From Pseudomonadota bacterium (lineage in GTDB: Bacteria; Pseudomonadota; Alphaproteobacteria; CACIAM-22H2): DNA of 13,922 bases. Shown here piece by piece: positions 1 to 7,625 of the stretch. Every line of letters begins with the position of its first letter. Positions within the stretch are counted from its first letter, which is position 1. The stretch is taken from the NCBI GenBank assembly GCA_020161965.1, contig JAIUNH010000043.1, positions 1-13,922 of the forward strand, in the 5' to 3' direction. The position numbers and the translations under genes are program-made. Below the pieces are notes generated by a model that saw only the letters and a list, made by a program, of their open reading frames with translations, was not told the origin of the DNA and did no database searches.

Positions 1-907
1 CACTGAGCGACTGCGCGAGACCTTCGAGCGTTAGGATATGACCCATGACGGTGGAGACGGCGATGATCCACAGAATATTCGCCGAGGTAAGCACCGCGTC
101 TGTCACGGCCCAGCGCACTTTCGCGACGCTGTAGCCGCGATAAATGAGCCCGAGCATCAGCGCATAAAGCACGGCCAGCACGCCCGCTTCCGTCGCCGTG
201 ACGGCGCCCGTGCGCATCGCGCCCAGAATGACGAGGGGTGCTAGAAGTGCGGGAATAGCGCTGAAACTCGTGCGCCCGAATTCCCGCATCGTAATTTGAG
301 GCGCCGGCGGGCAAGGCTCGCGCCCCGTCATCGCACGATAGGCGATATAGACCATCAGCACCGCCGCGATGAACAATCCCGCGCCGGCACCGCCAAGGAA
401 CAGCCGTCCGACCGACGTGTTGGTCGCGGCCGCATAGATGATGAACATGATCGAGGGCGGGATCATCGGGCCGAGCACGGAACCCGCCAAGATCGTCGCG
501 GCGGCGAAAGGCGGGCGATAGCCGGCCCTGTTCATCGCCCGGCTGACGATCGTCCCGAGCCCCGCGATATCGGCCAGCGCCGCGCCCGACATGCCCGAGA
601 AAACGACGTTCGACATGATCGTGACTTGGCCGAGACCGCCGGGAATGCGCGCGAAGACCGCTTCGCAGAAGGCGAAGAGCCGCGACGTCGCCCCACTGAT
701 GTTGAAAAGATTTCCCGCCAGCACGAAAAACGGGATCGACAGCAGGATGAAGGAGTCGATGCCGCTCATCGTGTAGCGCGGCAGGTCGAGCAGCGAATAG
801 TCGCCGGTCAGGATCGCGGCGAACGACGCGAGGCCGATCGCCAATGACACCGGCACGCCCAGCGCGAACAACAGCATGAAGCTGCCGATCAGAATGAAAA
901 GTGTCAT
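1..907 (-). CDS. TRAP transporter large permease, DctM-like (3' part beyond the window)
   Basis: Large membrane subunit of a tripartite ATP-independent periplasmic transporter, which uses an ion gradient to import a substrate (usually a carboxylate) handed over by the binding protein. The frame is open from ATG 907 to the left edge, giving 302 visible residues of a family normally about 425 long, so roughly the last 120 residues are missing. Family motifs visible: SIPFFVLAGN (about 57-66), the glycine-rich FSGMSGAALADIAGLGTI (103-120), GPMIPPSI (146-153) and TATEAGVLAVLYAL (237-250), among many hydrophobic helices. The start overlaps the DctQ stop as ATGA (907-904), which implies translational coupling. 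It is the last visible gene of the racemase-dctP-dctQ-dctM operon. The family call is firm; the substrate is unknown. Confidence 0.93.
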   Translation of the reverse strand, partial: MTLFILIGSFMLLFALGVPVSLAIGLASFAAILTGDYSLLDLPRYTMSGIDSFILLSIPFFVLAGNLFNISGATSRLFAFCEAVFARIPGGLGQVTIMSNVVFSGMSGAALADIAGLGTIVSRAMNRAGYRPPFAAATILAGSVLGPMIPPSIMFIIYAAATNTSVGRLFLGGAGAGLFIAAVLMVYIAYRAMTGREPCPPAPQITMREFGRTSFSAIPALLAPLVILGAMRTGAVTATEAGVLAVLYALMLGLIYRGYSVAKVRWAVTDAVLTSANILWIIAVSTVMGHILTLEGLAQSLS

Positions 908-1458
908 TCGGGTTCCACCGGTGCGGCGACGAAGGGCGGCAAACGTTCGAAGCGCCCGCGTCCATTCGCGGCGAAGCGTCGGGCCGCGAAGACGAGGCTG
1001 GTCAGACACATCGACGCCGTTCCCCAAATCAACGGCACGGTGAACCAGAACCGGCTGATATCGAGGATGAAGGTCGAGGTGAAACGCTGCAGCGGCCAAA
1101 GCAGAATCGCCTGCACCGCCATGACGCCGAGAAAGATCGCCGCGGCCGCGAAAGTCGCGAACTCCATCCACGCGGCGGTGCGCGAGCTCATTTTCTCGAG
1201 AAAATACGAGACGGCAACATCGGCGCGCGCCTTGAAGATCACCGCCGCGCCGACGAAGACGAAAATGTTGGTGGCGAGCAATGCCGCTTCTTCCGACCAG
1301 ATGATCGACGAGTTGGCGAGATACCGCAGCCCCGCATTGAGACTGACGATTGTACACGTGAACAGGAACGCGGCGGCCGCCACCGCAAGTTCCGCGGCGC
1401 CGAGTGCACGCAACATGCGCGACACGGTGTCGTCGGAACGGGTGCGGTGGACGGACAC
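904..1458 (-). CDS. TRAP transporter small permease, DctQ-like
   Basis: Small four-helix membrane subunit that partners DctM. I chose the GTG at 1458, giving 184 aa, because GAGGA (1470-1466) lies 7 nt upstream and this start falls after the dctP stop. The longer frame to 1578 would run back over dctP and adds a non-membrane, arginine-rich leader. Hydrophobic segments lie at about 24-41, 58-76, 98-118 and 134-157. The motif IWSEEAAL (53-60) matches the conserved W-x-E-E stretch of DctQ proteins. It follows dctP by 20 nt and overlaps dctM by 4 nt. The C-terminal tail (about 158-184) is charged and proline-rich and probably cytoplasmic. The start codon is less certain than the identity: ATG 15 codons downstream is the alternative. 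Confidence 0.88.
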   Translation of the reverse strand: MSVHRTRSDDTVSRMLRALGAAELAVAAAAFLFTCTIVSLNAGLRYLANSSIIWSEEAALLATNIFVFVGAAVIFKARADVAVSYFLEKMSSRTAAWMEFATFAAAAIFLGVMAVQAILLWPLQRFTSTFILDISRFWFTVPLIWGTASMCLTSLVFAARRFAANGRGRFERLPPFVAAPVEPE

Positions 1459-1478
1459 GCTGGATTCCTCGCTGCCGC

Positions 1479-2489
1479 TCAGTTCGACTTGATCGCGGCG
1501 ATTTCCGCGAGCATGCCCTTGGGAATGATTCCTTCTTCCTCGAACTTGCCCTGGATCGGCTGCACAGCGGCCTTCCACGGGCCCAAGGGCGGATAGATGA
1601 TCGAAACGCCGTGTTCGCTCTTAACCCGCGCTTGATACGTCTCGGTCGCTTCGGCCGACAGTCGCATGAACTCGGCCCCCGCTTCGCTCGCCGCTTTGAC
1701 GACCGCCGCGCGATGCTCGGGCTTCAAACGATCATAGGTCCGCTTGCTCATGACCGGCAGATAGGTCTGATAATATTCCTCCGTCACCGTCATGTATTTG
1801 GCGACTTCGGTTTGCTTGGTCGCGTAATGCGCCTCGACGCGTGCCGTCACCGCTTCGATCGTGCCCGTCGCCAGCGCGGTATAGACCTCGCCCCACGGGA
1901 TGATCACGGTGTTGGTGCCCAGCGTCTGCCAGGTCAGCACGGGCACGCGCGCCTGGAACATGCGCAGCTTCACGCCCGCCAGATCGGCCGGCGAAAAGAT
2001 CGGCTTCTTCGACAGCAGCGTGCGGTCGGAACGGAACTGCCATTCGGTCGCATCGCCGAAGAAGACGAGATTACGGCTGGCCCCCAGCTCGTCCGCCATC
2101 TTCTTGAAGCCCGGGCTTTTCAGATAGTTCACGAAATGCGCGCGGTCGCGGAAGAGATACGGCACGCCGAACACGCCAAAGCGCTTGTCGGCATTGCCCC
2201 AAAACTCGAGCAGTTCGACCATCATGTCGAGCGAGCCCGCCTGCAAGCCTTCCATCATCACATTGACGGCGCCGAGCTGCGACGCGGGAAAGATTTGCAG
2301 CGTCACTTCGCCGTTGGTCAACGCCTTGATGCGATCGCCCATGAACACGAAGGCGCGATGGTCCGGCGAATCCGCCGGCAGAATATGGCCAAGCTTCAGA
2401 TTGACCGCCTGAGCATCCGCGCCACCCGCGAAGCCCAGCATCGACAAGGCGGCAAGAGCGCCGCAAAGCAGCCTGCGTAACGTTGCCAT
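1479..2489 (-). CDS. TRAP transporter substrate-binding protein, DctP family
   Basis: Periplasmic receptor that captures the substrate and delivers it to DctQM. It is 336 aa, a normal DctP length. A Sec signal peptide is clear: RR near the N terminus, a hydrophobic core at about 7-22 and a probable cut after ADA (24-26). Mature-domain features are GHILPADSP (34-42), the KLRMF stretch with the family arginine that usually salt-bridges a substrate carboxylate (R176), and GEVYTALATG (200-209), a hallmark of the fold. The start ATG 2489 has a GAGG-type ribosome site just upstream. It lies 35 nt after the racemase-like gene and 20 nt before dctQ. Retention of the arginine favours an organic acid ligand. 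The neighbouring racemase-like enzyme may act on it, but neither point proves a substrate. Confidence 0.94.
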   Translation of the reverse strand: MATLRRLLCGALAALSMLGFAGGADAQAVNLKLGHILPADSPDHRAFVFMGDRIKALTNGEVTLQIFPASQLGAVNVMMEGLQAGSLDMMVELLEFWGNADKRFGVFGVPYLFRDRAHFVNYLKSPGFKKMADELGASRNLVFFGDATEWQFRSDRTLLSKKPIFSPADLAGVKLRMFQARVPVLTWQTLGTNTVIIPWGEVYTALATGTIEAVTARVEAHYATKQTEVAKYMTVTEEYYQTYLPVMSKRTYDRLKPEHRAAVVKAASEAGAEFMRLSAEATETYQARVKSEHGVSIIYPPLGPWKAAVQPIQGKFEEEGIIPKGMLAEIAAIKSN

Positions 2490-2524
2490 GATCCTCTACC
2501 CCCTCGGTTCGGTTGTTTCTTCGT

Positions 2525-3322
2525 TCAGTTGCGGCCTTTTGGGCCGTAGAGATAATCGGGTTTGCCGTCGAATTTGCGCAGCGTCTGGAAATCCGCCTTG
2601 GGCGGATGCATGAAGTACCCGGCGCGCGACGCGGCCGGCATGGCGCCCATGCGGTTGAGCTCGGCGCGCATCTCGGCGAGCTTGAACCCCGCCGTCATGC
2701 CGTCGACCGACGGCACGCCCAGCGACGCGAAGGCCTGACGGCGATGCGACAGCAGCGAGCCGAACAACGTGCAGCCGGGGATGACGAGTTCGGCGCCGTC
2801 GCGATCGCGCGCCAGCTCCGTCGCCTTGACGACGCGCTCGAACACGGCGTCTTCGGACGTGCGCTCGGGATAAAGATCGTTCGCGTCGATATCGATGGGA
2901 ATGATCGAGACGAGATTGCGCTCGAGCCCGTAAAGGCGCAGCAAATCGCGCTGGATCTCGCCGTTCTGCTTGTCGACCGACAGCAGCGCGAAATGCTTGC
3001 CCATCGTGTAGGCGAACAGCGCCGCCGATTCGAGCGTGCCCGTCACCGGGATATCGACCAGCGTGCGCGCCTCGTAGAGGCCGATATCGAGCTGGCAAGA
3101 AACGAAGACGCCGTCATAGCCTTCGCGTTCGGCCCACATCACCTTTTCGAGGGTGGGTCCCGTACAGGCGTGCTTGAAATAGAGCCATTGATTGTTCTTA
3201 AGCGGATAACCCTCCGCGATATTGATCATGTCGAATTCGGTATCGGGGCGCTTGATCCGTTCCAGATTGTCCCGCCCCCGGAACTCCGTGCCGCCAAACG
3301 GATTGATCACCAGAATGCGCAT
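2525..3322 (-). CDS. Asp/Glu/hydantoin racemase-family protein
   Basis: Cofactor-independent two-cysteine isomerase/racemase fold (relatives: aspartate, glutamate and hydantoin racemases, arylmalonate decarboxylase, maleate isomerase). With the start at ATG 3322 it is 265 aa. This start is preferred over ATG 3355 because a GGAGCGGAAGA ribosome site precedes it and the protein then opens with the family beta strand MRILVINPFGG. Both catalytic cysteines are present: C76 in VSCQLD and C184 in IPGCTLFG. IPVTGTLESA (91-100) is another family segment. Position 76 agrees with what I recall for bacterial hydantoin racemases. It is first in the operon with dctPQM, so it probably acts on the imported compound. 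Racemase versus decarboxylase or isomerase activity cannot be decided from sequence alone. Confidence 0.87.
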   Translation of the reverse strand: MRILVINPFGGTEFRGRDNLERIKRPDTEFDMINIAEGYPLKNNQWLYFKHACTGPTLEKVMWAEREGYDGVFVSCQLDIGLYEARTLVDIPVTGTLESAALFAYTMGKHFALLSVDKQNGEIQRDLLRLYGLERNLVSIIPIDIDANDLYPERTSEDAVFERVVKATELARDRDGAELVIPGCTLFGSLLSHRRQAFASLGVPSVDGMTAGFKLAEMRAELNRMGAMPAASRAGYFMHPPKADFQTLRKFDGKPDYLYGPKGRN

Positions 3323-3343
3323 TCTTCCGCTCCCCCTCACATA

Positions 3344-3364
3344 TCGTATACGCAAGATATACGA
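3344..3364. promoter_or_regulatory. Inverted repeat, probable GntR-type operator
   Basis: TCGTATA (3344-3350) and its exact reverse complement TATACGA (3358-3364) are separated by 7 bp. The left arm also contains the 8-bp palindrome CGTATACG (3345-3352), which fits the GT-N-AC core bound by many GntR regulators. The element lies 22-42 bp upstream of the racemase start and 85 bp upstream of the divergent GntR start, overlapping the predicted -10 of the minus-strand promoter. Binding by the adjacent regulator is inferred from position. Confidence 0.6.
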
Positions 3365-3383
3365 ATTGAGCGGATCCCGCCAA
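3356..3383 (-). promoter_or_regulatory. Candidate sigma70-like promoter for the racemase/TRAP operon
   Basis: Read on the minus strand, TTGGCG (3383-3378) and TATATC (3361-3356) are separated by 16 bp. They lie about 35-60 bp upstream of the racemase start. The -10 overlaps the TATACGA arm of the inverted repeat, so a repressor bound there would block the polymerase. The match is only moderate. Confidence 0.35.
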
Positions 3384-3448
3384 GCCTAAATTGGTGACGC
3401 CTTCCGCCCGATGGAATCGTAGTATGCTCGCCGCCAGAAAGGACGGAT

Positions 3449-4183
3449 ATGGCTGCACGCACGCATACAAAGGTCGGCAAGGGTGCCACGGGTTCGCTCG
3501 CCGTCGTCGCGACCGCGACGATCCGCGATCGAATCCTCGATTTGACGCTGCCGCCGGGCATGCAGCTCGACGAAGCGATTTTACGCGACAAGCTGGGTAT
3601 CAGCCGCACGCCGGCGCGCGAGGCGCTAAACCGTCTGGTGACCGAAGGGCTGGTCGAAACGCGCGCCAATCGCGGGTTTTTCGTGCGCGCACTCGATCTC
3701 GCCGATACCGCGCAATTCTTCGACGCCTATATCGTGTCGGAACGCAGTTCGGCCCATTTCTGCCGCTTCAAGAATCCGGCCTTCGTCGACGACCTCGAGC
3801 GCATTCAGGCCGACCACGAAAAGGCGATCAAGCGCGACCGTTTCCTCGACGTGTCGCATTGCAACGCGCAATTCCATGTCCGCATCGCCGAAGCGTCGGA
3901 GAATCCGCATCTCGTCGATTTTTCCAGCCGGCTCCACAATCTCGGCCGGCGCCTCGCCTATTTTGTCTACGCCAACGAAGCGGTCGATCACGATTTCCTG
4001 GAAACGCAGCAGCGGCACATCATCGAGGAGCATCACCGCATCATCGCCGCGATCCGGGCCGGCGACCGCGAACGGCTGATCAAGGAAATGGGCGGCCACA
4101 CGAACCGCTTCCGCAAGCGCATCGGCCATTTCGTGACCGCGCAAGGCCGTGTGGAATTCGAATTGTCCGGCGTCGAAATTTGA
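3449..4183 (+). CDS. GntR-family transcriptional regulator, FCD (FadR/VanR-like) subgroup
   Basis: DNA-binding regulator of 244 aa, divergent from the racemase/TRAP operon and its likely local regulator. The winged helix-turn-helix spans about 22-80: LPPGMQLDEAILRDKLGISR, then TPAREALNRLVTEGLVE, then the wing. The FCD effector domain follows (about 88-225) with its typical histidines: H143 in NAQFHVRIAEA, H195 in EEHHRII and H217 in MGGHTNRF. In this family these usually hold a metal that binds a carboxylate ligand, which agrees with a TRAP-imported acid. AAAGGA, 6 nt before ATG 3449, supports the start. The 126-bp region shared with the racemase gene holds a perfect inverted repeat. Whether it represses or activates is not visible. 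Confidence 0.92.
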   Translation: MAARTHTKVGKGATGSLAVVATATIRDRILDLTLPPGMQLDEAILRDKLGISRTPAREALNRLVTEGLVETRANRGFFVRALDLADTAQFFDAYIVSERSSAHFCRFKNPAFVDDLERIQADHEKAIKRDRFLDVSHCNAQFHVRIAEASENPHLVDFSSRLHNLGRRLAYFVYANEAVDHDFLETQQRHIIEEHHRIIAAIRAGDRERLIKEMGGHTNRFRKRIGHFVTAQGRVEFELSGVEI

Positions 4184-4286
4184 ATCCGTGCGGGGCCCGT
4201 CCTCGTCGGGACAAGCACGACTTCGTCAACCAGCAGCAGGGCGGGGCCGTATCCCTCGTCGTAAGACGATCTGCTGAAAATTAGCC
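4184..4286. other. Convergent intergenic spacer
   Basis: This spacer separates the 3' ends of the plus-strand GntR gene and the minus-strand operon. I see only a small hairpin, TCGTC-GTAA-GACGA (4256-4269), with no T-run on either side, so I cannot name a convincing intrinsic terminator. Confidence 0.5.
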
Positions 4287-5414
4287 TTATTGATCGATAC
4301 GGAAGCGCTTCAGTGCGGCCGGATCGATTTCGATGCCGAGGCCCGTTCCGGTCGGAACGGGCAATTGCCCGTCAACCAGCAGCGACGCAGCCCCGATATC
4401 GGTCGTCGCGAGATTCTCGCGCAGCGGATTGCCGAACACCATCGCTTCGAACGTCATGAAGTTCGGCATCGCGGCAGCGAGCTGCAGGCTGGCGGCATTG
4501 CACACCGCTCCGCAGAAGCCGACATGCGGCGCGAAGGGCACGCCATGCACATGGGCGAAGCTCGCAATCCGCCGCGTTTCGGTGATGCCGCCGGCACGCG
4601 CCACATCGGGCTGGATTACGCCGACACCGCCGCGCGCGATCAGATCGCGGCAGCCCCAAGCGGTGTGCTCGCTTTCGCCGGCCGCAAGGCGCAACGGCAA
4701 GGCTTGGCGCAGGCGCACATAGCCGTCTACGTCCTCGCAAATCATCGGTTCTTCGAGCCAAGCGTAACCCAGATCGGCGAGCCCCCGCCCCAGTCGCAGC
4801 GAATCGTCATAGTCGAACGCCCAATTCGCGTCGGCGGTCAGCTCGATCGCATCGCCCGCGATTTCGCGCACACGCTTGGCGCGCGCCAAGGCGCGCGGAA
4901 TCGTCGGGCCGAGCTTCAACTTCATCGATTTGAACCCGGCCGCCAAAGCGCCTTCGACTTGCGGGATCGCCACGCGGTCTTCGGCCCAGGTGATCGACGA
5001 TGCGTAGGCCGGCACATGACTGCGCCCCATGCTACCAAGAATCTCGTGCAGCGGCTTGGCGACGCTACGCGCCATCACATCCCAGATCGCGATATCGCAG
5101 GCCGCGATCGCTTCGAACAGAATGCCGCCCGCCTTGCCGGTGACGACACGCGACATCTCCGCCCACAACGCCTCGACATGGAACGGATTGCGCCCGATCA
5201 AGCGGGGTGCCAGCAGATCGTCGATCAGCGTTTTGTAGGAGCGCAGCGAATAACGCGCGAGCGCTTCGCCGTAACCGACCACGCCGTCGCGGGTGCGGAT
5301 CTCGACCAGCAAGGCGGAGGCTTTCAGGCGTGGCCCGAAAGCGGTGACTTGCGCATCCGCATCGAGCGGCGCTTCGATCGGAATGGCGGTGACGCTCTGG
5401 ATCGTATCGGTCAT
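4287..5414 (-). CDS. Enolase-superfamily enzyme, mandelate racemase/muconate lactonizing (MR subgroup)
   Basis: Mg2+-dependent enzyme that abstracts the proton alpha to a carboxylate. Members include sugar-acid dehydratases, galactarolactone cycloisomerase and mandelate racemase. It is 375 aa, a normal length. The capping domain is about 1-125, followed by the barrel. Catalytic signatures are all present: the KLK pair K165/K167, metal ligands D195 (DANWA), E221 (EEP) and E247 (GES), the D270 (QPD)/H297 (PHVG) dyad, and E323 (TFEAM). This is the MR-subgroup arrangement with bases on both faces. The C-terminal TGTGLGIEID resembles galactarolactone cycloisomerase and related aldarate enzymes, as far as I recall. 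It is the last gene of the ABC operon, 46 nt after the binding-protein gene, behind a strong hairpin and without a clear Shine-Dalgarno. A sugar-acid dehydratase or cycloisomerase role is inferred from context; the substrate is unresolved. Confidence 0.9.
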   Translation of the reverse strand: MTDTIQSVTAIPIEAPLDADAQVTAFGPRLKASALLVEIRTRDGVVGYGEALARYSLRSYKTLIDDLLAPRLIGRNPFHVEALWAEMSRVVTGKAGGILFEAIAACDIAIWDVMARSVAKPLHEILGSMGRSHVPAYASSITWAEDRVAIPQVEGALAAGFKSMKLKLGPTIPRALARAKRVREIAGDAIELTADANWAFDYDDSLRLGRGLADLGYAWLEEPMICEDVDGYVRLRQALPLRLAAGESEHTAWGCRDLIARGGVGVIQPDVARAGGITETRRIASFAHVHGVPFAPHVGFCGAVCNAASLQLAAAMPNFMTFEAMVFGNPLRENLATTDIGAASLLVDGQLPVPTGTGLGIEIDPAALKRFRIDQ

Positions 5415-5422
5415 CGGCGAAC

Positions 5423-5453
5423 CGGGCCGGACGGTGATCTGCCGCCCGGCCCG
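5423..5453 (-). promoter_or_regulatory. Intercistronic RNA hairpin between the binding-protein and MR-type genes
   Basis: In the minus-strand transcript CGGGCCGGGCGG (5453-5442) pairs with CCGUCCGGCCCG (5434-5423) as a 12-bp stem with one G-U pair and the 7-nt loop CAGAUCA. It begins 7 nt after the binding-protein stop and ends 8 nt before the next start codon, so it covers the expected ribosome site. No U-run follows, so it is more likely an mRNA-stabilising or translation-limiting structure than a terminator. Confidence 0.6.
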
Positions 5454-5460
5454 CCTTTCG

Positions 5461-6741
5461 TTAGCGGCGCAATTCGTTATAGGTGCGTTCGCCCATCGCG
5501 ATCGCGTCCTTGATCGAGCCGCGATTGCCGATCACCGTCTGCACCATCCGGCCGAGCGCTTCGTTCAACGCGTCGGAATTCTCCGGCCAGGCGAAGTTCA
5601 GCGGATTGCGCGCGACATACTCGACGACTTCGGGCAAGCGGAACTGCGCGTTGAGACCGGAAGCGAACTCCGGATCCTTTGCCACTTGGCGCGACGTGGG
5701 CAAATAGCCCGCCCGGATCGCCTGCGCCTTCTGCACCGCCGGCGACGTCCACAGCTCGATCAGCTTCCAGGCGAGTTGCGGATTGCGCGCGCGACGCGGC
5801 ACGGCCAGCGTCCAGCCCTGCAACGAGGCCGGGACCGGCTTGCTCGCGTCGAGCGACGGGAAGGCCGTGAACGACCAGCGCGCACCCGGCTGCGAACGTT
5901 CCTGCACCGTCGTCAGACGATGCGTGCCGTTGCCCATCATCGCGACCTTGCCGCCGATGCCGAGATTCTGCACGTCGTCCGACGGCATCAACGCGGTGTC
6001 GAGCGACATCACGCGCGACTTGTTCACCAGATCGCGCAGATACTGCAACACGCGTTCCGTGCCCGGGCCGCCGAACGCGGCCGAGCCGTCGTCCTTCAGC
6101 ACTTGCGTGCCATGCGCGATCATCTGCGGCATGGCGAATTCGATCGCGGCCGTCGACGTCGCCGGATGGAAGCTGAAGCCGACACCCTGCATATTCGCGT
6201 TCTGGAGCTTGGCGGCGGCTTGCGTCATCTCGTCCAGCGTGCGCGGCGCTTCAAGCCCCGCCTGGGCCAGCAGGTCCTGGCGATAGAGCAGACCGTAGAC
6301 GCGCAGTTCCCACGGCAGCGCGAAGGTGGCACCCTTGCGGTCCTTGGTCATCGGCAGCATGACGGTGTCGTCGCGCCGCGCCTGGCTCCACGACGCGATG
6401 TTCTGGTCGAGGGCAAGCAGCGTCCCGGCCTGCACATGCGCCGCCATGAACGGCGAATAGAGCATCACCACGTCGGGCACGTTGCCCGCGCGCGCGGCGC
6501 GCAGCAATTGCGGGCTGATCTCGGTCCACTGGATGATGTTCGCGCGGACCGAGGCGCCATGCTCGCGCTCGAAATTCGTCAGGATTTCCTTGAGCAGTTC
6601 CGAGCGCACGCCGCGCCCGTTGGGATCGAGGAAGGTCCAAAGCTCGATCGTCGTCGCCTGCGCGGACACGATCGCGGGGGCGGCAAGGATGGCGCCCGCA
6701 GCGGCGGAACCGGCGAGGACGCGTCGTCTCGAAACGGTCAT
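5461..6741 (-). CDS. Sugar ABC transporter substrate-binding protein (UgpB/MalE-like)
   Basis: Periplasmic binding protein of a carbohydrate ABC importer, 426 aa, the usual size for this family. The ATG at 6741 is chosen because GGGAG lies 8 nt upstream and the protein then opens with a twin-arginine signal: SRRRVLAG (4-11), a small-residue hydrophobic stretch, and a probable cut after VSA or AQA (27-29). This points to Tat export, common for sugar-binding proteins in alphaproteobacteria. The mature start TIELWTF and the later PDVVMLYSPFMAAHVQAG, GKVAMMGNG and AWKLIELWTSPAVQ stretches are typical of the family-1 extracellular solute-binding fold. It lies 32 nt after the second permease gene. 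The open frame continues far upstream to 7275 only as an antisense-like shadow of the permease. Confidence 0.92.
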   Translation of the reverse strand: MTVSRRRVLAGSAAAGAILAAPAIVSAQATTIELWTFLDPNGRGVRSELLKEILTNFEREHGASVRANIIQWTEISPQLLRAARAGNVPDVVMLYSPFMAAHVQAGTLLALDQNIASWSQARRDDTVMLPMTKDRKGATFALPWELRVYGLLYRQDLLAQAGLEAPRTLDEMTQAAAKLQNANMQGVGFSFHPATSTAAIEFAMPQMIAHGTQVLKDDGSAAFGGPGTERVLQYLRDLVNKSRVMSLDTALMPSDDVQNLGIGGKVAMMGNGTHRLTTVQERSQPGARWSFTAFPSLDASKPVPASLQGWTLAVPRRARNPQLAWKLIELWTSPAVQKAQAIRAGYLPTSRQVAKDPEFASGLNAQFRLPEVVEYVARNPLNFAWPENSDALNEALGRMVQTVIGNRGSIKDAIAMGERTYNELRR

Positions 6742-6773
6742 GGCATTTCTCCCATTTTGGTGTTTGTGATTGA

Positions 6774-7625
6774 TCATCCCTTTACGGCGCCGCCCGTCAG
6801 GCCTTGGATGAAGGCGCGTTGGAGCAGCGCGTAGAGCACCGCAATCGGCGCGATCGAGGCGATCGCCGCCGCCGTCAGGGGGCCGTATTCGACCCCGGTT
6901 TCGGTCATGAAGTAGTAAATGCCGACCTGGATCATCCGGTTGCCGTCGGACAAGGTCAGCGAATAGCCGATCAGAAATTCGTTCCAGACCATGACGAAGA
7001 CGAGCACGCCCGCCGCCAGCAATCCGGGGCGCAGCAACGGCATCGTCACGCGCCAAAAGGCGCCGATGCGCGAACAACCGTCGATGCGCGCAGCTTCCTC
7101 CAGCTCGTAGGGAATCGCGGCGATGAACCCGCGCAGCAGCCACACGAGTGTGGGCACCAGCCATGCGCTGTAGACGATGACGAGCGACGCAAGCGTGTCG
7201 TAAAGCCCGAGATCGACGCTGGCCATATAAAGCGGCACGATGACCGCGATGCCCGGCACCATGATCGTCGCCCACATGACGAGCAGAATCCCCTCGCGGC
7301 CCGCGAAGCGGAATCGCACGGTTGCCCAGGCGGCGTGCAGCGCCAGCCCCGTCGACAGCACCAGCGACGCAAAAACGACGATCAGCGTGTTGACGAGATA
7401 GCGCCCGAACCGGACGTCGAACACCGCATCCGCATAATTGGCGAAGGTCGGCGGCGACGGGATCCAGACCGGCGGCATTTTATGCACGTCGATCTGGGCT
7501 TTGAGCGACGTCGACAAGCCCCACAGCAATGGCAGCAGCGCAAAGGCGAGCGCGGCCGCCAAAGCCGCGTAGACCAGGAAATTCTCCAAGCGGCTCGGGC
7601 CGCGGCGGCGATTCCGGGCGGTCAT
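6774..7625 (-). CDS. Sugar ABC transporter permease, MalG-like (inner membrane)
   Basis: Second membrane subunit of the carbohydrate importer, 283 aa. Start ATG 7625 overlaps the stop of the first permease as ATGA. Six hydrophobic spans are visible, beginning at about 16-38 and ending at about 250-270. The EAA loop that docks on the ATPase is clear: EEAARIDGCSRIGAFWRV (176-193) followed by TMPLLRPG. The N-terminal layout, a helix then a long periplasmic loop (PPVWIPSPPTFANY), is typical of MalG/UgpE proteins. The frame stays open upstream to 8675 in phase, but that part is a shadow of the first permease and the SDR gene. Confidence 0.92.
   Translation of the reverse strand: MTARNRRRGPSRLENFLVYAALAAALAFALLPLLWGLSTSLKAQIDVHKMPPVWIPSPPTFANYADAVFDVRFGRYLVNTLIVVFASLVLSTGLALHAAWATVRFRFAGREGILLVMWATIMVPGIAVIVPLYMASVDLGLYDTLASLVIVYSAWLVPTLVWLLRGFIAAIPYELEEAARIDGCSRIGAFWRVTMPLLRPGLLAAGVLVFVMVWNEFLIGYSLTLSDGNRMIQVGIYYFMTETGVEYGPLTAAAIASIAPIAVLYALLQRAFIQGLTGGAVKG

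Noticed and set aside
1404..2480. Plus-strand frame of 358 codons over the DctP gene
   Set aside because: It is an antisense shadow with no recognisable fold and no ribosome site; the DctP reading is unambiguous.
4256..4269. TCGTC-GTAA-GACGA hairpin between convergent genes as a bidirectional terminator
   Set aside because: The stem is only 5 bp and no T-run follows on either strand, so it does not meet the pattern of an intrinsic terminator.
5293..6834. Long plus-strand open frame (about 513 codons) opposite the binding-protein gene
   Set aside because: The translation is extremely rich in Arg, His and Gln with no domain, as expected for the antisense of GC-rich coding DNA. The minus strand encodes a clear binding protein with a signal peptide.
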